From Halioxenophilus sp964342265 (GTDB lineage: Bacteria; Pseudomonadota; Gammaproteobacteria; Pseudomonadales; Cellvibrionaceae), in contig CAYFFE010000060.1 of NCBI GenBank assembly GCA_964342265.1, positions 1-22,615 on the forward strand: a DNA stretch of 22,615 nt, written 5' to 3'. The notes under the pieces were generated by a model. That model was not told where the DNA came from. It did no database searches and worked only from the letters and a program-made list of their open reading frames with translations. Numbering within the stretch: the first letter of the stretch is position 1; every line of letters begins with the position of its first letter. Below, in pieces: positions 9,015 to 16,535 of this stretch. A program made the position numbers and the translations under genes.

Positions 9015-9068
9015 TGGCATTTAAACCTGCTCAGGAAGTTTAGCACAGCATAAATAATCTGCACTTTA

Positions 9069-9117
9069 TATAGAACCTTTGATTAACTCATCCTTGAGTT
9101 AATCAAAGGTTCCTATA
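9069..9117. repeat. Long palindrome, one copy of a dispersed element
   Basis: The arms GAACCTTTGATTAACTCA (9073-9090) and its perfect reverse complement (9095-9112) flank a TCCT loop. The symmetry continues outward through TATA with one bulged G. The core, GATTAACTCA-TCC(T/C)-TGAGTTAATC, occurs again at 22572-22595. This resembles a REP/MITE-like palindrome or paired insertion-sequence ends. It follows directly on the terminator at 9117-9149, so it could also be a second structured 3' element. Confidence 0.75.
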
Positions 9118-9149
9118 AAAAAAGCGGCCGATATGTTCCTATCGACCGC
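9117..9149 (-). terminator. Intrinsic terminator of the collar operon
   Basis: Read on the minus strand, the stem GCGGTCGATA (9149-9140) pairs with TATCGGCCGC (9133-9124) across a GGAACA loop, with one G-U pair. Seven T residues (9123-9117) follow at once. It lies 37 bp after the stop of the last collar gene. Confidence 0.85.
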
Positions 9150-9186
9150 CTTGATTTTAAAGCATTTTTAACCAACACGGTGCCAA

Positions 9187-9723
9187 CTAACTTCGCGAAG
9201 GGAATAAACCCAATAGTGCAATACAAAAACTAACCACGGTAAACGGTTGTTGATTTTCGTGCGAATGAGTAGCACCGGCATCCGCTAAAGTGGTGGAGGA
9301 CAAACTGGTAGGCTGATTAATATTGGGGTTTAAAAAACGCAAACGTACACCTGCGTTTACATCAATAGCCAAAAAAGCATTGGCGCTTGGCCCTGGCTGG
9401 TTAGCAATTTGCGTTAGACCATACACAGAGTGATTATGCTGAGGCATTTCACTGGGGATTATTGTGACCTTATCTACTCCACCTTGTTCGCCAACCCGGT
9501 AATCGCTGAGCCCCGGGCCTCGGCCAGAATGCATGGGTACGCGAGCACGCAAATCGGGTAAGCCCACGGTAGTCCGGCCGTCGCCTCCGTACAAAGTACC
9601 GATCAATGCAAACAACGCAGAATTTTGTGCAATTGGCAGATCCTGCCCATCGCAATAGCTCCAACCTCGCGGTGCAAAATTGTTGGCAAACATGCGCACT
9701 TCGGCAATAAATGGTTCAGACAT
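9187..9723 (-). CDS. Phage-tail-collar-domain protein 3 (MdpB-like)
   Basis: A 178-residue protein with an N-terminal tail collar domain. Visible signatures are EPFIAEVRMFANNFAPRGW, YCDGQDLPIAQNSALFALIG, TLYGGDGRTTVGLPDLRARV and PMHSGRGPG, and near the C-terminus QPFTVVSFCIALLGLFPSRS. It belongs to the microcystin-dependent-protein-like group of stand-alone collar proteins. No signal peptide is visible. It is the last of three tandem paralogs. An excellent ribosome site (AAAGGAGC) lies in the 11-bp gap after the preceding gene, and a terminator follows it. In phages the domain is part of the tail fibre or short tail. In chromosomal families of this type the function is unknown to me. Confidence 0.9.
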   Translation of the reverse strand: MSEPFIAEVRMFANNFAPRGWSYCDGQDLPIAQNSALFALIGTLYGGDGRTTVGLPDLRARVPMHSGRGPGLSDYRVGEQGGVDKVTIIPSEMPQHNHSVYGLTQIANQPGPSANAFLAIDVNAGVRLRFLNPNINQPTSLSSTTLADAGATHSHENQQPFTVVSFCIALLGLFPSRS

Positions 9724-9734
9724 GTTAGGCTCCT

Positions 9735-10265
9735 TTAGCTACGCTGTGGGTAAATGCCCGCGAGGGACATGATAAAATTCATACACAGGTACGGCATCAT
9801 GTTGTAATGCGACTGTGATCCGCCGGTATCCATTACGCTGTCGGCATTCATTGCACCGATATTTTGGGTGTCGGAACCTTCGTAATAAATGTCGTCGTCG
9901 GTTGCTACCGTTCCCAATACCATGTTGGTGGGATCTTGTGCGGATACACCACCGGTACTAGCGCGAAAGCCGTGGCTGTGCGATGGAATTTGAGCCGTGG
10001 TTAAAGTTACCTCCTCAGCACCGTAACGCTGTCCAATAGGGCGCGGTGTTAGTCCCGGGCCATTGCCAAAGTGCACCGGCGCGCGACCGCGCATTTCGGG
10101 CAACCCAAAGCTCGATCGCCCATCGCCACCGTAGTTGGTACCGATTAACGAAAACAACGCATCGTTTTGCGAAATTGCTAATAATTGACCATCGCAAAAA
10201 GCCCAATGCAGCGGCGCGTAAGTGCCCGCAAAAATTCGTATTTCTCCAATATATGGATCTGCCAT
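9735..10265 (-). CDS. Phage-tail-collar-domain protein 2 (MdpB-like)
   Basis: A 176-residue paralog of its two neighbours. It begins ADPYIGEIRIFAGTYAPLHW and continues with FCDGQLLAISQNDALFSLIG, NYGGDGRSSFGLPEMRGRAP and VHFGNGPGL. It ends MPYLCMNFIMSLAGIYPQRS. The middle (about residues 95-150) differs most between the three and contains SHSHGF followed by an acidic stretch (ATDDDIYYEG). The ribosome site (AGGGGGC) overlaps the stop region of the upstream paralog, 9 bp away, so translation is probably coupled. No signal peptide or membrane segment is seen. Confidence 0.9.
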   Translation of the reverse strand: MADPYIGEIRIFAGTYAPLHWAFCDGQLLAISQNDALFSLIGTNYGGDGRSSFGLPEMRGRAPVHFGNGPGLTPRPIGQRYGAEEVTLTTAQIPSHSHGFRASTGGVSAQDPTNMVLGTVATDDDIYYEGSDTQNIGAMNADSVMDTGGSQSHYNMMPYLCMNFIMSLAGIYPQRS

Positions 10266-10274
10266 AATTGCCCC

Positions 10275-10802
10275 CTAGTCTCTGGAAGGAAAAACGCCCG
10301 TAAGAGCGATGCAAAAGCAAATGACCGCCGAGGGCTGTAAATTACTGTGAGATTGACCACCACCGGTAGATGACACCGTTGCTGAGTTAATTTCCACCAA
10401 ATCGGTGGCGCTGCGATAGGCGGGCTCGTCGGATTGATCTTGATCGTTAATACTTTTTGCAAAAAAAGCATCGTTATACTGAGCATTGCGAACCGCATCT
10501 TCTGAGGTTGCTCTCACCGTGTGTGAGTGGCTGGGAAGTTCTGAACTCACCAACGTTACGTTTTCGAAACCGCCCTTTAGGCCACGCGGGTACGCGCCAA
10601 AATCTGTATGCATTGGTACTCTGCCCCGTAACTCGGGCAAACCAAAGGTAGTTCGACCATCACCGCCGTAGGCGGTACCAATTAAAGCGTACAATGCGGT
10701 GTTTTCACTAATCGGCATAATTTGGCCATCGCACAGCGCCCATTGCCTCGGTGCCCAGTTAAAGCCGTACATTTTTATCTCGCTGATAAACGGTTCCGCC
10801 AT
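10275..10802 (-). CDS. Phage-tail-collar-domain protein 1 (MdpB-like)
   Basis: A 175-residue collar protein. It begins AEPFISEIKMYGFNWAPRQW and continues with LCDGQIMPISENTALYALIG, AYGGDGRTTFGLPELRGRVP, SHSHTVRATSEDA and a closing AVICFCIALTGVFPSRD. The start is supported by GAGGA eight bases upstream of ATG at 10802. It follows the DUF6916-like gene by 66 bp and precedes the second paralog by 9 bp. The three collar proteins keep the same length and the same N- and C-terminal blocks but differ in the middle. This fits a heteromeric assembly in which the subunits share one interface. Confidence 0.9.
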   Translation of the reverse strand: MAEPFISEIKMYGFNWAPRQWALCDGQIMPISENTALYALIGTAYGGDGRTTFGLPELRGRVPMHTDFGAYPRGLKGGFENVTLVSSELPSHSHTVRATSEDAVRNAQYNDAFFAKSINDQDQSDEPAYRSATDLVEINSATVSSTGGGQSHSNLQPSAVICFCIALTGVFPSRD

Positions 10803-10868
10803 AATTTTTTCCTCAACAAGCTGGTATGTTTGAGCAATAAAACAACTGCTCAGGCTAATTTTTTGTTG

Positions 10869-11156
10869 CTATTTACGTTTTCGATTAACGATAATTTCGT
10901 AATTGGTCTCACTTTTTGGTGAAATAAATAAATCCAAAGAGCCAAACGTATCGTGCGATATGGTGTAGGTCCCCTGTGCCAACACAAAAGACCCATCGCT
11001 TTGTAAATCCACATAAAATGACTCCCATTCCTCGCCATTTAACGGGCATTCGCCAGCGCCTTTAACCGTGAGGGATACCTCTTCGCCTTCTGCCGTTTTC
11101 AAAGAAACCGGCTGACCCACTAACTGACTTAACTGGTCTTGATTAAACCGAGACAT
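10869..11156 (-). CDS. Small DUF6916-like protein
   Basis: A 95-residue soluble protein: NQDQLSQLVGQPVSLKTAEG, then a beta-rich stretch with ESFYVDLQSDGSFVLAQGTY, TISHDTFGSLDLFISPKSET and a basic tail. Length, the opening FxxLVGQ pattern and the position ahead of tail-collar genes match what I know of DUF6916. The assignment is by recollection of the pattern, not by search. A good ribosome site (AGAGG) precedes the ATG at 11156. It is the first gene of the collar operon, so its product may be a partner or chaperone of the collar proteins. That role is inferred from position only. Confidence 0.7.
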   Translation of the reverse strand: MSRFNQDQLSQLVGQPVSLKTAEGEEVSLTVKGAGECPLNGEEWESFYVDLQSDGSFVLAQGTYTISHDTFGSLDLFISPKSETNYEIIVNRKRK

Positions 11157-11277
11157 TGCGACCTCTGCTATTTTTTTGTTCTCTTAGACTGTAGATTATT
11201 TTTCATAACCCCTTACACTTTAACCAACATAAACTCATTGCACCGACAAAATCCATCAAACATATTCCATCAATACT

Positions 11278-11790
11278 ATGCCCACAACCTACTCCACCAT
11301 CAGCAAACTGAACAAACAAAACCATTTAAAAAGCATTACAATGTTTTTAGCCGCCATTAAAATAGAGTTCCGATTTGTTAATATTCACCACAGCACTTTT
11401 TTACCCGGCTTACTGATTGATCATGGCCATTTATTAATTGATACGAACAAACTAAAACACCCAGGTGATATTCTTCATGAGGCCGGGCATATTGCAGCAA
11501 TGCCCACCAACCAACGAGCCACACTGTGCGACAATGTAGAGCTTTACGGCCAAGGCCCTGCGGAAGAAATGGCAGCTATTGCTTGGTCTTGGGCGGCTTG
11601 TTGTGCCATTAATCTCCCAGCGCGCGAATTATTTCATGCCAAGGGTTATCGAGGTGCATCCGACAACTACCTTCACGCGTTTGAAAACAACGGCGGATTT
11701 GGCTATCCCATGCTAATTTACTGGGGATTAGCAGAAGATCCTCAGCAACCGAATGGGTACCCTAAAATGAAGCATTGGTTGCGCCAATAA
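11278..11790 (+). CDS. Small HEAGH-motif putative metalloprotein
   Basis: Up to 170 residues. A zinc-protease-type HExxH is visible as ILHEAGHIAAM (His67, Glu68, His71). A conserved-looking AEEMAAIAWSWAA follows, whose Glu96 or Glu97 could be a third metal ligand. The C-terminal half has YRGASDNYL and GGFGYPMLIYWGLA. No signal peptide is convincing. I recognise the pattern as a conserved bacterial hypothetical family but cannot name it. Met22 (codon at 11341) is an alternative start, and neither start has a clear ribosome site. The gene is divergent from the collar operon (121-bp gap) and converges on the acetyltransferase gene with 8 bp between stops. Peptidase activity is inferred from the motif only. 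Confidence 0.7.
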   Translation: MPTTYSTISKLNKQNHLKSITMFLAAIKIEFRFVNIHHSTFLPGLLIDHGHLLIDTNKLKHPGDILHEAGHIAAMPTNQRATLCDNVELYGQGPAEEMAAIAWSWAACCAINLPARELFHAKGYRGASDNYLHAFENNGGFGYPMLIYWGLAEDPQQPNGYPKMKHWLRQ

Positions 11791-11798
11791 CCCTGTTA

Positions 11799-12305
11799 TT
11801 AAACGCTGATTTTTTGTGCCGCCGGATACCACACCATAAATTCGTAAGGCGGCTGCACGTCCTCTACAACAAAACCCATTGCCAAATAAAAGTTTTTAGC
11901 TTGCCAATTACCCGAAAAAACCGACAGCGTTAATGGCGTTGCCACCTGAGTAGCCGCATTTTGCAAACAGCGAATAATTTCTTCACCCAACCCTTTACCA
12001 CGAGCCTCGCGAATAAAGGCAATTTCAATTACACGTACTTCGTTGTGGCCAAAGTCCACCGTAACTTTGCCGATAGCTTGCTGATGTTTTTCCACAATAA
12101 AATACATGGCATTGGGAAATTGATTACCATAGCCCTCTGTTTGAGCACGATACTGTTGTTGAATTAACCCTTCGATAAAATCCGGATGTTCGTCGATTAG
12201 GGTTAAGTCATCGCGCGTGCTGGCGTGCAGTTTTTCGAGAAATATTCGATCGTGATCACCGGCTGGCCGAATAACCAACGCTTGGTTGTTGGGAGACAAT
12301 TTCAT
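11799..12305 (-). CDS. GNAT-family N-acetyltransferase
   Basis: A 168-residue protein with the GNAT layout. It has an N-terminal LVIRPAGDHDRIFLEKLHAS segment and a central beta strand (AIGKVTVDFG). Motif A follows as EIAFIREARGKGLGEEII, with the acetyl-CoA pyrophosphate loop R102-G-K-G-L-G107. The C-terminal motif is LSVFSGNWQAKNFYLAMGF, where Asn and Tyr fall at the usual places. The length is normal for a single-domain GNAT. The acceptor substrate cannot be told from sequence. It converges on the HEAGH gene with 8 bp between stops and is otherwise isolated, followed on its upstream side by a 500-bp intergenic region. Confidence 0.9.
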   Translation of the reverse strand: MKLSPNNQALVIRPAGDHDRIFLEKLHASTRDDLTLIDEHPDFIEGLIQQQYRAQTEGYGNQFPNAMYFIVEKHQQAIGKVTVDFGHNEVRVIEIAFIREARGKGLGEEIIRCLQNAATQVATPLTLSVFSGNWQAKNFYLAMGFVVEDVQPPYEFMVWYPAAQKISV

Positions 12306-12727
12306 ATTTTTGGTCTTTTTATAATAATGAGTGACTTTTTATTATTTGATAAATATGGAGCAACAAAAACTATGTGATTAACAATAATATGTAAGTCAAA
12401 CTAAGCCTTTAGCTTTGAGATCATATTCTGGCAACTGGAAAAATCAGACAATACTATATCTCTATAATTTATAACCACTATAGTTGTACCCTTAAAAGCT
12501 CGCCAGAACAGCCCAGCGTTCACTTATAATTTTTCAACCTTAGTGAATGCTTTAGAAATGAGGTAAGTTAATTTTCATTGAGAACGGTTAGCAACATTCA
12601 CGTGCATCCTTTTTTTTGTCGCCAATAGCGCTAAAATTCGCCTCATACCAGCGAATTTGGCCACCCTGTTGAGTGTGTCAGGTGAACGCGTTTTCAGGAG
12701 CATTTCCATCGGCGCTTTGATCCAAAA

Positions 12728-12749
12728 CTCATTAACAAATGTTAATGAG
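12728..12749. promoter_or_regulatory. Perfect palindromic operator candidate upstream of fadH
   Basis: The arms CTCATTAACA and TGTTAATGAG are exact reverse complements separated by AA, giving a 22-bp dyad. It ends just before TACAAT (12751-12756), a one-mismatch -10 hexamer. A bound repressor would therefore cover the -35 area. The size and symmetry suit a TetR-type dimer. The sequence is not the classical E. coli FadR or PsrA box as I know them, so the regulator is unknown. Confidence 0.6.
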
Positions 12750-12750
12750 C

Positions 12751-12756
12751 TACAAT
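12751..12756 (+). promoter_or_regulatory. Probable -10 box of the fadH promoter
   Basis: TACAAT differs from the consensus at one base. It would give a 5' leader of roughly 43 nt before the ATG at 12806, which has GGGAGA at a good distance. No good -35 hexamer is seen at 16-18 bp, which fits a regulated promoter. Confidence 0.4.
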
Positions 12757-12805
12757 GCATTCCCCCGTATATTGCGCTCAAATTAACATTGATTGGGAGA
12801 TAACA

Positions 12806-14830
12806 ATGCCAGCCCACCACTACCCGCACCTGTTTCAGCCGTTGGACCTAGGGTTCACCACACTCAAAAACCGGATCATTATGGGCTCTATGCACACCGG
12901 TCTGGAGGAGGAAGCCAACGGCATTGAACGCATGGCCGCTTACTTTGCCGAACGCGCGGCCGGCGGTGTGAGCTTAATTGTTACCGGCGGAATCGGCCCT
13001 AACGCCGAAGGTGCCACCCACCCCGAAACCAATCTCATTACCGATGAACAAAGCGCACTGCGCCACCGCTTGATTACCGACGCAGTGCACAAAGAAGATG
13101 GCAAGATCTGTATGCAAATTCTGCATACCGGCCGCTACGCCTACAGCCCCAATTTGGTTGCCCCCTCTTCCATACGCGCGCCCATCAACCCTTACGAACC
13201 CAACGAATTGGACGAAGCCGGCATCGAAAAGCAAATTGCCGACTTTGTACAATTGGCCAAGTACGCGCAAATCGCCGGTTACGACGGTGTTGAAGTCATG
13301 GGCTCCGAGGGATATTTCATTAACCAATTCCTCTGCCAGCGCACCAACCAACGAGACGATCGCTGGGGTGGCGAATACGAAAACCGTATGCGTTTGGCCA
13401 TTGAGATTGTAAGTCGCGTGCGCGAAGCCGTTGGGGAAAACTTTATTATAATTTATCGACTGTCCATGCTCGATTTAGTGGAAGGCGGCAGCACCTTTGA
13501 AGAAGCGCTTGAGTTGGGTAAAGCCATCGCCAACGCTGGTGCCACCATCATCAACAGCGGCATTGGCTGGCACGAAGCGCGAATTCCCACCATTGTTACC
13601 AAAGTGCCCCGCGCCGCATTTACTTGGGTCACGGCCAAGTACAAAGCCGAATTGCCTATTCCGTTGATCACCTCCAACCGCATCAATACGCCCGAAAAAG
13701 CCGAAGAAGTATTGGCCCGAGGCGATGCCGACATGGTATCCATGGCTCGCCCCTTCTTGGCCGATCCGCTGTTCGTGCAAAAAGCCGAGGAAGGCCGCGC
13801 GGATGAAATCAACACCTGCATCGGCTGTAACCAGGCCTGTTTGGATCACACCTTCAGCTTTAAACTCACCAGCTGCTTGGTAAACCCGCGCGCCTGCCAC
13901 GAAACCGAGTTGGTGATGACGCCCGCGGCTCAGCCTAAAAAGCTTGCTGTGGTTGGTGCAGGTCCCGCCGGATTAGCGTTTGCCGTCACCGCCGCCGAGC
14001 GCGGTCATCAGGTTACCTTGTTTGATAGCGCCTCGGAGATTGGTGGCCAATTTAACATTGCCAAGCAAATCCCCGGCAAAGAAGAGTTTTACGAAACCAT
14101 TCGCTACTTTAATAAGCAAATCGAAAAACAAGGTGTGCAGCTAAAACTGGGCACACGGGTAAGCGCCGACGACCTCAACCAAGGCGACTTCGACGAAGTG
14201 ATTCTGGCCACTGGTATTAGTCCGCGTACGCCAGAGATCGAAGGCGTCGAGCACTCTAAAGTGCTGAGCTATATCGACGTGTTAAGAGACAAAAAACCCG
14301 TGGGTAAGCGCGTAGCCATTATCGGTGCTGGCGGTATTGGCTTTGATACCGCCGAATACCTCGCCCACGATGGCGAATCCACCAGCCAAAACATTCCCGC
14401 CTTTATGAAAAAATGGGGCGTGGATATGACCCTCACCGCCCGAGGCGGCGTGGAAGGCATGGAGCAAAATATCGAACCGGCCGCGCGAGAAATTTATTTA
14501 CTGCAGCGTAAAACCAGCAAAGTGGGCGCGAATTTGGGCAAAACCAGCGGCTGGATTCACCGCACAGAGCTAAAAAGCAAAGGCATTCGCATGGTGCCTG
14601 GCTGCCAATATCTAAAAATCGACGACAGCGGCATTACTGTGGAAATTAACGGCGAAGCTCAAGTGTTGGACGTGGATAACGTTATTATTTGCGCGGGCCA
14701 AGATCCAATGCGTGAGTTGCAAAATGGCTTGGATAAACCCAATCACCTAATTGGTGGGGCCGATGTGGCCGCCGAATTAGACGCAAAACGAGCCATCGAT
14801 CAAGGCTACAGATTGGCACTCGAACTTTAG
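12806..14830 (+). CDS. fadH: NADPH-dependent 2,4-dienoyl-CoA reductase (FadH)
   Basis: 674 residues, close to the 672 of E. coli FadH. It reduces 2,4-dienoyl-CoA from unsaturated fatty acids so that beta-oxidation can proceed, using FMN, FAD and a 4Fe-4S cluster in the cytoplasm. Residues 1-330 form an OYE-type TIM barrel (KNRIIMGSMHTGLEE at the start; Tyr170 in GSEGYFINQFL and His256 in GIGWHEARIP match the catalytic pair). The iron-sulphur ligands are C338-x2-C341-x3-C345-x11-C357. The FAD site is AVVGAGPAGLAF near 382 and the NADPH site is VAIIGAGGIGFD. The ATG at 12755 was rejected: the start at 12806 has a GGGAGA ribosome site and gives the family N-terminus. The gene converges on the Crp-like gene with 21 bp between stops. 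Confidence 0.97.
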   Translation: MPAHHYPHLFQPLDLGFTTLKNRIIMGSMHTGLEEEANGIERMAAYFAERAAGGVSLIVTGGIGPNAEGATHPETNLITDEQSALRHRLITDAVHKEDGKICMQILHTGRYAYSPNLVAPSSIRAPINPYEPNELDEAGIEKQIADFVQLAKYAQIAGYDGVEVMGSEGYFINQFLCQRTNQRDDRWGGEYENRMRLAIEIVSRVREAVGENFIIIYRLSMLDLVEGGSTFEEALELGKAIANAGATIINSGIGWHEARIPTIVTKVPRAAFTWVTAKYKAELPIPLITSNRINTPEKAEEVLARGDADMVSMARPFLADPLFVQKAEEGRADEINTCIGCNQACLDHTFSFKLTSCLVNPRACHETELVMTPAAQPKKLAVVGAGPAGLAFAVTAAERGHQVTLFDSASEIGGQFNIAKQIPGKEEFYETIRYFNKQIEKQGVQLKLGTRVSADDLNQGDFDEVILATGISPRTPEIEGVEHSKVLSYIDVLRDKKPVGKRVAIIGAGGIGFDTAEYLAHDGESTSQNIPAFMKKWGVDMTLTARGGVEGMEQNIEPAAREIYLLQRKTSKVGANLGKTSGWIHRTELKSKGIRMVPGCQYLKIDDSGITVEINGEAQVLDVDNVIICAGQDPMRELQNGLDKPNHLIGGADVAAELDAKRAIDQGYRLALEL

Positions 14831-14851
14831 TCGAGCCTCTAACTCTAACCG

Positions 14852-15454
14852 TTAATCCTGGGCAAGACGCTTGCGCAATCGAGACAGATTAACAGGCGTC
14901 ATGCGCAGAAACGAGGCGATGTGATACTGAGCAACGCGATCAATTAAATGCGGATACTCTCGGCAGAACCATTGGTAGCGTTGCTCGCCATTACACAAAA
15001 TACGCTTGGCATCCCGTTTAGCATTGTGCAAAAACAGCGACTGCAAAAGCTCTACCTGAAATTTTAAAAGTTTAGGCTGCCGATTTGATAATTCGGTAAA
15101 TTGTTTGTGGTTGATGGTTACAAGCCGGGTGTCTTCCAGTGCCTGAACGTAAAACGGGCACGGCGAATCACTCACAAACGCGCTGATCGGCCCCAGTAAT
15201 CGATCTCGCTCGTAAAAGCCTTCAATCACCTCTTTGCCCTCCTCGTTAACGTAATACAAGCGCAGTAAGCCACTCGTAATAAAGGCAAAGTCGTGGCAGT
15301 AGTCGCCCGCGCGAAACCAATGGTCCGATTCTTTTAAATCCAAAAGGCTAATGTGGGCGCTCAGTTCGGGCCACTGGGATAAGTCGATGGCGAACTGCTC
15401 CATTAACACGGAGTTCATGTAGTGGATTGGATCGGAAATTGTAGCTTGCTTCAT
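14852..15454 (-). CDS. Crp/Fnr-family transcriptional regulator
   Basis: A 200-residue protein. Residues about 30-125 form a cyclic-nucleotide-binding-type beta roll (WFRAGDYCHDFAFITSGLLR, then EEGKEVIEGFYERDRLLGPI). A long helix follows, then a C-terminal DNA-binding segment RVAQYHIASFLRMTPVNLSR that reads as a helix-turn-helix. There is no Cys cluster of the Fnr type. The PRSR-like phosphate cassette of true cAMP receptors is absent, so the ligand is unknown. It resembles the short Crp-like regulators with an IASxLxxTPxxLSR ending. It is divergent from the thioesterase gene (229-bp gap) and converges on fadH, so either could be its target. This is inference from position. Confidence 0.9.
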   Translation of the reverse strand: MKQATISDPIHYMNSVLMEQFAIDLSQWPELSAHISLLDLKESDHWFRAGDYCHDFAFITSGLLRLYYVNEEGKEVIEGFYERDRLLGPISAFVSDSPCPFYVQALEDTRLVTINHKQFTELSNRQPKLLKFQVELLQSLFLHNAKRDAKRILCNGEQRYQWFCREYPHLIDRVAQYHIASFLRMTPVNLSRLRKRLAQD

Positions 15455-15683
15455 ACGGATGTTGAATTCGCGAAAATTCGGTTATCAGTTATCGTTCGAA
15501 AACCGCAGCCTTTTGAGAAAATGTTTTCCAAAGCAGGCAACTCGGCGGCCATTGAAAGGCTATGGTAACATTGCCCACCGCATTGAGGAGCAATCAATAA
15601 ACGCGCGCCTGATTTAGGGCTTTGTAAACAACCAGTTACACCTCTAGAGTACATTAATCGCCAACGCTCACTTGAAGTAAACT

Positions 15684-16508
15684 ATGGACAATCCCAGCCA
15701 AACCACTCACCCGTTCGACCTTGCCGTTACATTACAGCCTCAAAACAACGCCTATAGAGCCGAATTAACACCGGCTTACCACAACATGGTTGGCCCTTTT
15801 GGCGGAATTACCGCAGCCATTGTTTTAAACTCGGTATTGCAACACCCAGAGGCCCTAGGCACGCCCGTGGCCTTTACCGTTAATTATTTGGGGCCGATGG
15901 ATCAATCTGCCGCGATTGAATTAAAACCTGAGTTGGTACGCGCGAATCGCTCCAACCAACATTGGCGAATCGATCTTATTCAGGAAGATCAAATCCTGTG
16001 CAACGCCACACTGATTTTAGCCAAAGGCCATCAAGCCTGGGAAAATCAAGAAGTACAAGCCCCAAACGTAACCCCCTTTGAGCAACTGCCACGGGTTGTT
16101 GAAGAATCGTTTCCGCCCTGGATAAAACAGTACGATATTCGCGTGGCAAGCGGCAGCCCTTTTCCCGATACGCCCCACAACCCCGATAAACCCTCCGAAA
16201 CGCTGGTGTGGATGTGCGATAAACCGGCCCGAAAGCTGGACTTTTGCTCCCTCACTGCCTTGTGCGATGCCTTCTTTCCCAGACTTTATGTACGACTCAA
16301 AAAACGCTCGCCCATTGGCACTGTATCGCTAACGATTCACTTTCACGTGGACGATAAACAATTACAATTACTGGATTCGCCGTTGGTATTGGGTCACGCG
16401 CGAGCCTCAGCTTTTCAACGCGGCTATTTTGATCAAACCGCCGAGGTCTATTCACAATCAGGTAAACTCCTGGCCACCACCAGCCAAATCGTTTACTACA
16501 AAGATTAA
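15684..16508 (+). CDS. Acyl-CoA thioesterase, TesB-like double hotdog
   Basis: 274 residues, a usual length for double-hotdog thioesterases. The N-terminal hotdog has NMVGPFGGITAAIVLNSVLQ, equivalent to the HGGY/GG helix of the family, then VNYLGPM and a VRANRSNQHWRIDLIQED strand. The C-terminal hotdog has LDFCSLTALCDAFFPRLY (a catalytic-type Asp in the long helix), SPIGTVSLTIHFHVDDK and a closing AEVYSQSGKLLATTSQIVYY. It would hydrolyse acyl-CoA to free acid and CoA in the cytoplasm. The chain-length preference cannot be read. The phosphopantetheinyl transferase gene follows 27 bp later on the same strand, so the two are probably co-transcribed. Confidence 0.88.
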   Translation: MDNPSQTTHPFDLAVTLQPQNNAYRAELTPAYHNMVGPFGGITAAIVLNSVLQHPEALGTPVAFTVNYLGPMDQSAAIELKPELVRANRSNQHWRIDLIQEDQILCNATLILAKGHQAWENQEVQAPNVTPFEQLPRVVEESFPPWIKQYDIRVASGSPFPDTPHNPDKPSETLVWMCDKPARKLDFCSLTALCDAFFPRLYVRLKKRSPIGTVSLTIHFHVDDKQLQLLDSPLVLGHARASAFQRGYFDQTAEVYSQSGKLLATTSQIVYYKD

Positions 16509-16535
16509 TACCAAAGCTGTACGGCCGAGTTGCCC

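Larger units (their letters stand above)
8845..9186. other. 342-bp intergenic region: direct repeats, palindrome and terminator
   Basis: No gene is visible here. The stretch holds a threefold 15-bp direct repeat (8970-9014), a near-perfect 49-bp palindrome (9069-9117) and a minus-strand terminator hairpin (9117-9149). The protease promoter should lie in the left half, but no confident -35/-10 pair was found. The terminator separates the collar operon from the protease gene, so the two are probably transcribed separately. Confidence 0.7.
12306..12805. other. 500-bp intergenic region upstream of fadH
   Basis: An AT-rich stretch between the divergent acetyltransferase and fadH genes. The right end holds the fadH operator palindrome and -10 box. 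The remaining roughly 420 bases show no ORF with a recognisable product, no strong hairpin followed by T residues, and no repeat shared with the rest of the window. The acetyltransferase promoter must lie near the left end but is not obvious. Confidence 0.6.

Noticed and set aside
9187..11156. Prophage or phage-tail remnant
   Set aside because: Only collar-domain proteins are present. No capsid, portal, terminase, baseplate, lysis or integrase gene is seen, and the stand-alone collar triplet is typical of chromosomal MdpB-like families.
12755..12805. Upstream ATG at 12755 as the fadH start
   Set aside because: It would begin inside the -10 region and lacks a ribosome site, while 12806 has GGGAGA and the family N-terminus.
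12575..12829. Minus-strand 84-codon ORF overlapping the fadH start
   Set aside because: It covers the fadH promoter and first codons and resembles no family. The fadH reading is far stronger.
15451..15654. Minus-strand 67-codon ORF between the Crp-like and thioesterase genes
   Set aside because: It occupies the divergent promoter region, has no recognisable motif and no good ribosome site.
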